Below, piece by piece: positions 24,441 to 35,400 of a stretch of DNA of 64,000 bases. The stretch spans positions 48,786,402 to 48,850,401 of the forward strand of contig NC_079134.1 in assembly GCF_945859705.1 (NCBI RefSeq), written 5' to 3'. Within the stretch, counting starts at the first letter, position 1; the number at the start of each line of letters is the position of its first letter. The notes under the pieces are model-generated. The model did no database searches. It was not told the DNA's origin and saw nothing but the letters and a program-made list of their open reading frames with translations. The position numbers and the translations under genes were made by a program. Source of the stretch: Episyrphus balteatus. Lineage: Eukaryota > Arthropoda > Insecta > Diptera > Syrphidae.

Positions 24441-24632
24441 TGGTTACATTGGAGGTGGTAGTTTACTACTAGTAGATGTTTTTTTTAAACTAGTACTATC
24501 ATGTACTCATGCTCTTCTTCCCGCGTAGATATGATTTGTATTGAATTCGATGAAAGTGTGTTCCATTGAAAATCGCTAGTAAACTACTAGTAGTACTTTG
24601 CAAGCTCCCAAAGGGACCAGTTCTATTATAGG
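24441..24632. repeat. AGCCCTGTTCC-family MITE, diverged copy
   Basis: Full-length relative of 41585-41771, sharing TTTACTACTAGTAGATG and CGCTAGTAAACTACTAG. The terminal bases are mutated. Confidence 0.7.
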
Positions 24633-24639
24633 TGTGTTT

Positions 24640-24765
24640 TTATTATGCCCGTTTTAGGCGGAGATAAAATTCCCATACAAGTTATCGATGTGTGGGATCC
24701 ATTTTATCTCGGCTAAAATTTTTCGATAGTTTGTATGGGAGCTAAAATTTATTTCCAACAGGGCT
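24640..24765. repeat. Diverged AGCCTGGTACG-type MITE
   Basis: Shares CCCATACAAGTTATCGAT, GGATCCATTTTATCTC and GTTTGTATGGGAGCTAAA with 21244-21393. The ends are degraded. Confidence 0.5.
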
Positions 24766-24988
24766 TTAAACTGGACAAAAAATACGCTGTCATGACTAAA
24801 TATTTTACATGTTTAATGCAAGAACATAAAAGCCCTTTTGACTTAGTTGCTCAAAAAAGTTCTGGCCCGACAAAAATTTTGGTTCTATAAAGCTTTACAG
24901 ATGCAATTGTTGTGTTCTGTAAAGCATTATAGAAGCAAAATTGTTAGTAGGGGGGAATTCCCAGTCTAAACTTTTGGAACAGAGAAAA

Positions 24989-25722
24989 GGCTTGACCACA
25001 CCGGAAGCTAAACGATAGCAGTACAGGTAGCGTTAACGGTACTTGTATTAAAAAAATTCCACATCTGAACGTTGATGTGTCAGTTTGGAATTTTTCTCAT
25101 ACAATTACCCGCACCACTACCGCATGTACCCTCCGGCCACACCGGAGGGTATGCGGTAGAGGTACGGGTAGCGGTAACGATATTTGTATGAAAAAAATTC
25201 CACATCTGAACGTTGATATGTCAGTTTGGAATTTTTTTCATACAAGTACCGTTACCTCTACCCGTACCGCTACCGCATACCCTCCGGTGTGGCCAAGCCT
25301 TGATTTGTCAGTTTGGAATTTTGTTCATACAATTATCCGTGCCGCTACCGCACATACCCTCTGGTGTGGTCCAGCCTTAAAGGCTGGACCACAAAGGAAG
25401 GAGGGTATGCGGTATAGCGGTAACGATATTTGTACTAAAAAAATTCCACACCTGAACGTTGATGTGTCAGTTTGGAATTTTTTTCATACAAGTACCCTTA
25501 CTGCTACCCGTAACGCTACCGCATACCCTCCAATGTGGCCAAGCCTTAAGGCTTAGCCACACCGGAGGGTACGCGGTAGCGGTACGGGTAGCGGCAACGA
25601 TATTTGTATTAAAAAAATTCCACACCCGAACGTTGATGTGTCAGTCTGGAATTTTTTCCATACAAATACCCGTACTGTTACCTGTACCTCTACCGCATAC
25701 CCTCCGGTGTGGCCAAGCCTTT
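24989..25722. repeat. Tandem array of about 4.5 palindromic MITE units
   Basis: Units of about 165 bp lie near 24989-25135, 25136-25302, 25303-25378 (half), 25379-25546 and 25547-25722. Each unit is itself an inverted repeat: ACCGGAGGGTATGCGG arms around an AT-rich middle and a centre near CTGAACGTTGATG. Junctions read CCTTAAGG or CCTTAAAGG, as if units had inserted into a TTAA. The long frames at 25077-25737 are read-through of the repeat, not genes. Confidence 0.85.
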
Positions 25723-25723
25723 A

Positions 25724-25876
25724 AGCCAGAACTATAATTGTCGGATCGTCGGATGCAAACGGAGGGGAACAGCGCTTGCAACCGCACTCGACGGATGAAA
25801 ACTTATCGAAAATACAAAGAAAACAACAACAATTGACAGTAGCTTCCGACTCCATCCGCCAATTATAGTTCTGGCT
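25724..25876. mobile_element. 153-bp MITE, AGCCAGAACTATAATTG ends, TSD TTA
   Basis: The TIR AGCCAGAACTATAATTG and its inverse are flanked by TTA (25721-25723, 25877-25879). It directly abuts the palindromic array. The interior is non-coding. Confidence 0.88.
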
Positions 25877-26099
25877 TTAATGATTTGATTCAGATTTCAT
25901 AGTGTGTAGTCGGTCTTATGTTCAAAATGACTTAAACAAGTGCTGCAAAAATTTTATTTTGGCATCACTAATATAAAGTATCGAGTACTCGTTACTTGGA
26001 TTTTTTGTTTCATTTTTTCTGAAGTTTGACCCGTTATTTGACTTGACGCGCCATTTGCCAGGGTCTGTTTCCATTCATATTCATTTTCAGACTCCAACT

Positions 26100-26414
26100 C
26101 CAAGAAATTTCGATTTTCGGTTTTGGTTTTTGTGCAATTTTGTCTGAAATCAAAATAAATTTCAATTATATCATTTTAAAATATTAAAAGGTAAGTTAAA
26201 TATACTGTGTTTGTAAAATAAAAAGTGGATAAAACATCGAAAATAAGACAAATAAATTTTCACTCAGCAAAATGTGAATAAAATGCGAAAAAAAAGATGG
26301 CGTCGTACACCGGCGTTATTTCCTTTTATTTCATTGTGAAAATTAATTATTGGAATAATAATTATCATATTTTTTATTTGTAGTTAATAATACAAAAAAA
26401 AAAAAATATCAACA
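26100..26414 (+). other. Probable 5' UTR with intron of the Hel25E gene
   Basis: A donor GTAAGT at 26191 and an acceptor TAG at 26381-26383 (after TTTTTTATTTG) define a probable UTR intron. The second UTR piece reaches ATG 26415, which has a good context (ATCAACAATGGC). The transcription start is not seen. Confidence 0.5.
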
Positions 26415-29400
26415 ATGGCAGACAATGACGATCTCTTAGATTATGAAGATGAAGAACAAACAGAAACCACCGTTGCCGAGACTGTTGAAGCACCAAAGAA
26501 AGATGTAAAAGGTACTTACGTATCGATTCACAGCTCCGGTTTCCGCGATTTCTTGCTCAAGCCCGAAATTTTGCGTGCTATTGTTGATTGTGGTTTTGAA
26601 CATCCATCGGAAGGTAAGTGATTTATCAGAATTAATTTTTATTCAGAAATATATAATATTTATGTAGTGTTAATAGATACTATGGATTCCCTTGTCCAAT
26701 TATAGACATTTTTTTAATATTACTTTTCTGAACAATTCTATACCACTAGTTTAAGAAAAATGGCGAAAGAATCCAGGGGAAACGTTTAAAATTTTTTTTT
26801 TTCTTAACTTTATTGTGAAACAACCAAAATTAGTCATTGTTATAGCTATGATGTGGTATTTTCACAAATAATCTAGGTAGGCAGGTAGTTCATAATGGAA
26901 GTGTATGTTAATCGGTATTGTTCTACTTTCATAATGTTTTATTATTGCATGGTTAAACTTTAGAATTCAGTTAAAAGGCGTCTTAAAATGGTATTTATTA
27001 CTTTTAGCGGTAAAATTCTCAGGTTCTGTGCATTTGTCTTAGTAAGTCGAGTTAAATCTGTTTACTCAAAACTCTAAAATAATTTTCTTTATATTAATAA
27101 AAGAAGTTTGAAAAATTTGTAAACCGCTGCAATATTTTTTTGACATTAGGTTAGTACCTTGCGATATTATTTAGCCAAAGAAAAAATATTACAAAATGGG
27201 AACAGTCAAGCAGAACGAACAGACGCATTATTCCAAAAATAAATCATACCATATTGTTCGTTAAATATTTCAGAAGAAGAAGTGGGTGCCCTGGGAGCCA
27301 TGAGGCAGGATCAAAAACTTAATTAACAATTTTTTGTTTTTGTATTATTAATATTGTAATATTTAATAATTAAAAATAATAAATTTAAAAAGCAATTGCA
27401 AGTTTTATGGGAAGGAAATCAGCATTTTCCGCTAAACTTTTTTTTTGTTTTTCGCCAAAATTTAAGTGGGATCGCATATTAACTGAAAAAAAAGATCAAA
27501 ATACGAATAGTTTTTAGGACGCGAACAACTTGTCACTCTTAACTCACAATAGAGGAAAATTTAAATTTAATTTATGCGGCTGGAGTCTTGTTCACGTGAA
27601 ACTCACAATAGGACTGAATATGATTTTTGCGGAACATATCGTCGGGATAATGTGTACTACCAATTGCAATTCCATCTTAATAGCAATTTCCATAACTGCA
27701 GCAAATATGCTTCCAAATCATTCTTCGTAAAGTAGTTTAGTCGATGGGAAAAAAATCTGAAAAAAGTTGTGAAGCACAGAAAATTTGTGAAATATACATA
27801 ACTACATACCTATGTATTTTAATTTCTCTCATAAATCTACGCAATAGCTAAGATCGCATTTTTTTTTGTCAAAAATCACTATTCATAAAGCAAAAAATTG
27901 ACTGATCACTGTTAGTGAAACAATAAACATACATTTGCATTTTGCTATAGTAAAAAATGGCTTGAATCAATCAGTTTTCAATTTGTTTTCATCCAGGACC
28001 TACCATACAATCCACATTCACATAGCGAAACTATAACATATCTTATCTTATCTTATCTTATAACTTTAAACGAGCTAAAATTGTTTATATATATATAAAT
28101 ATATATAAAATTGGGATCTCGGAAACGGCTCTAACGATTTCGATGAAATTTTCAGGGTTTGTTCATCTAAGCGAGTAAAAAGTTTTGGAAGTATTTTTGG
28201 AAAAATCCGCCCACTGCCACGCCCACTTTTTTAAAATATAAGTTTTTTCGGGAACGACTCCAACGATTTCGATGAAGTTTTCGGGGTTTGTTTATATAGC
28301 GAGTAAAAAGTTTTGGAAATTTTTTTTTGGAAAAATCCGCCCACTGCCACGCCCACTTTTTTTAAATATAAGTTTTTTTGGGGAACGGCTGTAACGATTT
28401 CGATGAAATTTTCAGGGTTTGTTCATCTAAGCGAGTAAAAAGTTTTGGAAGTATTTTTAGAAAAATCCGCCCACTGCCACGCCCACTTTTTTAACATAGA
28501 ATTTTTTTTTTGGTAGCAACTTTAAATATTTCGATGAAATTTTGAGGGTTTGGTCCTCTAGGCGAATAAAATATTTTGGAAGTACTTTTATAAAAATCCA
28601 CCAACAGCTACGCTTATTTTTCTCACATATATGTAAGTTTTTTGGTTATTGATTTCGATGAAATTTTGAGGGTTTTTTCCTCTAGGCAAATACAACATTT
28701 TGGAAGTATTTTCTTTTATATTAGTTTTTTTCGCGGAGACAGATTCAACGATTTCAATAAAATTTTGAGGGATGGTTCCATGTTTTACGCATTGTTCTTT
28801 TTCTTTTTGTTACAATAACTAAACAACATTTTTAAGATCATGACTTTTTTGATCATCTATTGAAACTTTTAAGTAATTTGTTACTTTGGTATTTATAATT
28901 ATCTTTGTTTTACGTTTTGTTTTTGTTTTAATGCGACTATTGTTAACGTATAAGAATAAAATAACTCACAAAAAACAACACCATTGACCTAATGTCAATC
29001 TTATAATATATAAGTAAAAAAAGAAAGAAAGCATCCACTGATACAGAATAAAACAGAGACAGGGATAAAAATAGTATTTCTTCATACTAAGCTTTGACGA
29101 CAAGGCTAACCTTCAAAAAAAGATTAACTTTATATTCACCATGCAAAACTTTCTGACCGTAAATTAAAATTTTAACAAAACGGGATCTCATTGCTGTAGG
29201 CATTTTCTATAATGCAGATTCCTGTAACCCTTCTATCCATTGCTGATCTCGCATGTATATTCAAACGTAAACAAACTGAATTATAAAGTGGGAATGTGGT
29301 GTTTTGTAACCCGCGAAAAAAATGGTCACTGCAAACTCAAACCCACTCCAAAAAATTGCTGTTTACATTTGACTTCTTTCATTGAAGGTTATAACATTTA

Positions 29401-32400
29401 AAGATACCGAGCAAAGCTCGGTCACCCAGGTACTATCTACTTTATAAGTCCTAAAAATTGGTAATTTCAGCAGCAAAATAATGTTTTTTTTTTTTAACAA
29501 AAAATTGCGGGGGAGATACTAATCTTATGTTGCCAACTCTCGAGTTGAAAATAGAAAGATGAAAACATCAACTTGAGTAAATAAAAACAAATTCTGAAGT
29601 TGAAGACAAAATCATCAAATTATTAACTTCGAATGAATAAAATGGCATAAGAGTGCCGGGATTTTTGTTTCATTATATACAGTGTGCAGTCACCGCCCCA
29701 AATGAAAACCATGGATTCCTAAGGTCATTTTAAGTCGAAAAACTTAAGAGGTAATTTTCTGGTTTACCTCCCGTTTTCGAGTTATGACGGTTTTTATGAT
29801 TTTTGCTCTCTTTTCCATTAACTTGCTTTATCTATGCCAAACTATGAACGTCCGAATTGAAAGATTTTTTTACAATCAGTTAAGAATTTATTACCGTTTT
29901 AGTTTTTCCCAGAACTTTTTTTTCTGCGGACAACAGTTTCTCCGCAATTTTGCATCAAATTGAATTAATTTTGTATTAAAAAATAATTTTTTTAAAAATT
30001 CACTCCGTTTGTTTATTTTTAAAAAATTATTTTCAATAGTCATTTTTCTGAAAAAAAAAACTTATTTTTGTAAGAAAATAAACTGGTCTTTAAAATAATA
30101 AGCGAAAAAAAAAATAATACTCATTAAAATTAAGTATACAGTTCTCTACACACAAAAAAAAAAAAACCAATACATTTCTTACGGGAGATATATTTTTATT
30201 TTTTTTCCGAAAAAAATATTTTATTTAATTTACCACAGCTGTAAACAGAAATCGAAAAAAAATTATACTCACCACGATTTTTCTTCTCGCAAAACAATGT
30301 GCATCCCATTGTTTTTGAGGAAAAAAACTTACGATTGTCATCTGTTCACCACAGACAAGAAACAAAATATTTTTTTCTTTCACCACTTATCAAAAAGAAC
30401 TGTATACTAGGCTTTAAGCTTATAAATTTAAATTTGCTCATATTGCCATTTTTCTAATAGAAGTAAAATACTTATATATATTTATGAAGCTTAAATCCAT
30501 TGCATTAATCTGCCATATTAGAAATTAGATAATAATGGTAATTCGTAATTCTGAACAACTATGTATGTTCTGCAGGAGGAATATTTGAAAAAAAATTTGT
30601 GGTGAAAAGATAACAATTATTAGCCCTGTTCCATTGGAGGTGGTAGTTTACTACTAGTAGATGTTTTGGTTAATCTAGTACTATTTTTTTTTTTTTGCTA
30701 GAAGAACTGTATACCTACTTATCTTAGAATGATATGAAAGTAAAAAAATTAAAAAACGAAAAAAATTGGGTTTGATGCAAAATTGCAGAGAAACGCAGAA
30801 AAAAAAGTTTTGGGACAAACAAAATTTGTAATAAATTCTTGCTTGGTTGTAAAAAAAATCTAAAGCCAGATAAAGCCATTTAAGGAAAATAGAGCAAAAA
30901 TCATAAAAACCGCCAAAACTCGAAAACGGGACCAAAAGGAGAAAATTGGCTCTCAAGTTTTTCGACTTAAAATTACCTCAGGAATCCATGGTTTTCATTT
31001 GAATCGGTAATTGTTAAAACAACATAAGTGATAGATTTTTTGAAACCCGTTTTATAACAGTTTACCATTGCTTATGGGTAGAACTAGCGTTGAGAGCAAA
31101 ACCAACATGATTTGATATTTAAATCATATAAAATATCGAGGTTAAAATACGCATTGAGTGCTAAAACATATCTCTTCTGACATTTTTGAAATTGAGTGTT
31201 AAAACAACTTAAGTACTTGATATTAATTTGTTTTTAAATTCAACGCTGGAAAAACGAAGTAATGTCGTTTTCGATTGGAATAACTCAAGGATTCACTCAT
31301 TCTGAAATCCAATAAAACAGTTTAAATCGCTTCCACTCAATTCTGAAATTTTATATCTGTATTGGTGAATAATCAAATAAAATTTTTTTGCTTTTCTACT
31401 AGAAAATTTTGTTTGACGTTTACTTATTTAAATATTATGTCGTTTTCGATTGGTTTCACTCAAGAATCCACTCATTCTGAAATCCAATGAAACAGGTCAA
31501 GTCGCTTCCACTCAATTCTGTTTTTTTTTGTGTTTGTGAAATTTTTCAAATGTCAAATATTGATTTTAGTTTTTTTCTTCCAAACAAAAAAATTATAAAA
31601 ATTATAAATCTGAAGACCGCGATGAAGAAGAAAATGGTAAACAAATCATTCCATTGCATTAAGGTACCAATTTTAATTATCTAATTAATTTTAATATAAA
31701 AAACAAAAAAATTTTTGAATGACAACAAAAAAAGAATGATTGAGTATTTTTTTGTTGACATTTAAGTGTTTATGTATTAGTGCTTCTGAATTTAAATCAG
31801 GAAGAGAATTTCTCTTCTGAGAAGCGTTCTGTGTGTCAGTTTTGTGTGAATAAAACGCTTTCAGAAGGCTTCTGAATGATTCCGGACGCTTCCGGACTGC
31901 CAATCGAAAACGACATTAGTGATTTTGAGTGAATTCTGTTTTGAAATCAAGAAGAGAATTTTTATTTTCAGAAGCGTTCTGTCTGTCATATTAGTGCGAA
32001 TAAAACACTTACAGAAGCCTTCTGTGAATGATTCCGGACGCTTCCGGAGAGCCAATCGAAAACGACATAAGTAAACTGTTATTTCTTACAGTTTTTTCGA
32101 TGATTTACTGTCAGTCAGTTGGTCATTTGAGTGGAATTGCATTTTTCAAAATGTTCTAGGTTATTAAAATATGGAATTAAATACAGAAAATTCTGAGTTG
32201 GACGTTCGGCAATTGTAAATGAAATTGGTATCAAATGAAAAAACTATATCTAAGGAAAAGTTTTACTATAAACTTTTCACTGCATTGCATTAAGAATTTA
32301 AGATAAATATTAGTATTGTTAATGCATCTTGCAATATGTGAAGGACATATTGAATTTAATTTTTATTTTGAATATGAAGTATCATGCTCTGTTATTGTAC

Positions 32401-35400
32401 CTGAGCATGAAGGTATAAATTTTGAATATCATTCCAATAGAACTATTAAAATAATCTTTTTAAAGCAATCAACTGCGAGATTTTGTTCAAGAGTTTTCAA
32501 GCGATTAAAACCAGCAAAGAATTGAAAATGCGAACTATAAAAAAAGCACGTAACTATTTTCTTAAAAGGCTTCTAGTTTGAGTTCTATTGGTTTGATATT
32601 CAAGATCAAGGTTTTCTAACTCAGGGAAAATTACAAACCATCATATTTTTTACTTCAAATAAACATTAAAATTACAACAATGACACAATCAATAAAAAGT
32701 GTTAAACGCAAAAATGCATCTCATCCTATTTTGAAGTACCTACGTCATAAGGATAAAACTTTTGCAAAATATTAGTAAGACTTAACTACGTCAAAAAATA
32801 ACAAATTCATTGCTGGCCGTGGAACGTCCACTTTCGCCTTTTTCTTTAATGTTCTTGTTTTTTAATACATGTATTAATAAAATTGCTGAATTATAATGCT
32901 CTTTTATTCATTTCCATTAAATTTGCTAATACTTTGCATGTAAAATGAGTGTCAAAACAACATTATCTTTAAGTAATAAAGTTATTTTGTATCCCAACAA
33001 AACGTTGGGTGTTAAAACAACATATAAAAAAAAAGTATTTTTTTTTTTTAAATCTTCTTTGATAAAGATATTTTTTAAAAACTTTTAGTTAGTTACAACT
33101 CTCAACAAGTCTCCCAAACCGAATTTAAAGCTAAAATTGTTAATGCGGCCGCGTCGTCAAAAATACAGAGTTTTTTGTCTCTCCTGAAAAAAAAATAAAA
33201 TGTTACTTATGTTGTTTTAACAATCACCGATTCATTTGGGGCGGTGACTGTGGGACACCCTGTATAGAGCGGACAAAAAGTGCTTTCAATAGGTCTGCTC
33301 CTCTCTTTTTGTGAACTAAATCTAAATTAGGAAGCGTTTCAGATTTCTGAGGGTTGTGATAGAATTTTCCCAGAAGAAAATAAAAGTTGAACACAATTAT
33401 ACACTTATAATTTCCTTTTCAAACAGAACACTTTAAACGCAAAACACGACTAAACGCGACCTTTTTTTTTTATTCGACATCGTCAAATATGAAATTTTTG
33501 CGACTAAGTGTGACAGAAATATTTTGCCACAGAATAAATGGCGGTTTTTGAAGACTACAGAGGGGTTTTAGGAATTATTTGTTTGGACCAAAAATATCAG
33601 TACCTGTATTCAAAATTCAAATGTTAGTTTTTTAAGGAAGGTCTATCTTCTGACCATTATTATTAATGTGACCTGCCATAGAACGTTGAATTGCAACAAA
33701 ATTTGTCATACAAAAACATTTATAGTTTTTAATAGTTTTTTTAAGAAGCGTCCATTCTATTCTGCATTTCAAGTGAATGGTTCAAACGAAATATACTCAT
33801 AGGCCAACCTAAGAGCTCTTGTTTATCCTAGATCGGTACGGTTTTCGATTAAATGCAGTTCTTATAAAATTTCATTTACATTACATTGAGAAAGTATTTA
33901 ACGTATCCTGTTCATAATTGATTTTCCTTAACAAACCTTTCACTTAAACATTGGTTAATAATTGGGAAAAATGAATTAATCAAAATATTAATTATTGATT
34001 TATTTTGTTTAATAAAATAAAATTAAATAATAACGTTTAATAATTGGGAAAAATGAATTAATCAAAATATTAATTATTGAATTATTTTGTTTAATAAAAT
34101 AAAATTAAATAATAACGTTGAATGTTTCTTTTGTTTTAGTTCAACACGAATGCATTCCCCAAGCAGTTTTAGGTATGGACATTTTATGTCAAGCGAAGTC
34201 AGGTATGGGAAAGACAGCTGTATTCGTTTTGGCCACTCTTCAACAATTGGAACCAACTGAAAATGTTGTGTACGTTTTGGTTATGTGCCACACTCGTGAA
34301 CTTGCATTCCAAATTAGCAAAGAATACGAACGTTTCTCCAAATATATGCCATCTGTTAAGGTAATGTTCTCAGCTTGCAATTCTCATTCCAGATTTTATT
34401 TAATTTAAATATGTAAATATTTAAGGTTGGTGTTTTCTTTGGCGGCTTATCTATTCAAAAAGACGAAGACAACTTAAAGAATGTCACACCACACATTGTC
34501 GTAGGGACACCGGGAAGAATTCTAGCTCTTATCCGTAGCAAAAAGCTCAACTTAAAACATCTCAAGCATTTCATCCTTGATGAATGCGATAAAATGTTGG
34601 AACAGCTTGGTAAGAAAAAAATACTTTTAATTCTTATAAAACGCAGATACATTTTGAGTTTATGTTTGATTTTATAGATATGCGGCGCGACGTACAGGAA
34701 ATCTTCCGCAGCACTCCACACGGAAAACAAGTCATGATGTTTTCTGCAACACTAAGCAAAGACATTCGTCCAGTCTGCAAGAAGTTTATGCAAGATGTAA
34801 ATATCACCGTGCTAATTATTCTACTACTACTACCAATAAGATTATCTCAATTCCTGCTCCTACCACTTCAAGTACTACTCACTTGTCGCGCATTCAACAA
34901 CAAATCCTATTTGATAAACCATAGTTCATCTGGCTGTGTTTGCAATACGTTAAATATTCTAAACTTAAATCAAATAATTTATGAGGTCGCGGGTTAATTT
35001 TTTAAAACAATCAATCAAATGATATTTGCATTTGAAAAATCGAGTTCTTCAAAAAATAATAACGGATTAAATTCAATTCTTCAATTCCTGCGAAGCGCCA
35101 TGACAAGCTAAATATTAAAAAAAAAAAAATAAACAAGCCGTGTGTTCGATGGAACTACAAAAAATTGTCGCAAGCTATCGTAACAATTCTTCCCACAAAT
35201 CCTTTCGTTGATGTGCAGAATTTGCTTCAGAAAACTCCCAATTACTCTGTTAAAATTGTATGTGTATGAGCAGAGATTGCTTGGTAAGGGTTGCTGAGTT
35301 TGCCTCTCCATTCCACAAATCCTCCGCACAAACACACCATAAATATGGAGGATTGAAGGGTCACAAACACCGTCTGCTTCTTGGTGGTTGGTGGATGTTG

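Larger units (their letters stand above)
29680..33262. mobile_element. Composite TA-flanked element with CAG...TCACCGCCCC ends
   Basis: The left end CAGTGTGCAGTCACCGCCCC at 29680 matches the inverted right end at 33262, which reads CAGGGTGTCCCACAGTCACC and continues CGCCCC. Both are flanked by TA. Inside is a mosaic: 29697-29820 is inverted at 30880-31000 (a 1.3-kb hairpin), and GTAATTGTTAAAACAAC at about 31006 is inverted near 33210, implying a second arm pair. It contains a truncated MITE (30622-30684) and the nested pair 31263-32067/31438-31915. It lies entirely in Hel25E intron 1. Confidence 0.6.

Noticed and set aside
24989..25722. CRISPR-like regular repeats
   Set aside because: Units are long, palindromic and spacer-free, in a eukaryotic genome.
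25077..25737. Frames of 159 and 92 residues with repeated peptide blocks
   Set aside because: They read through tandem palindromic MITE units; the first lacks an ATG start.
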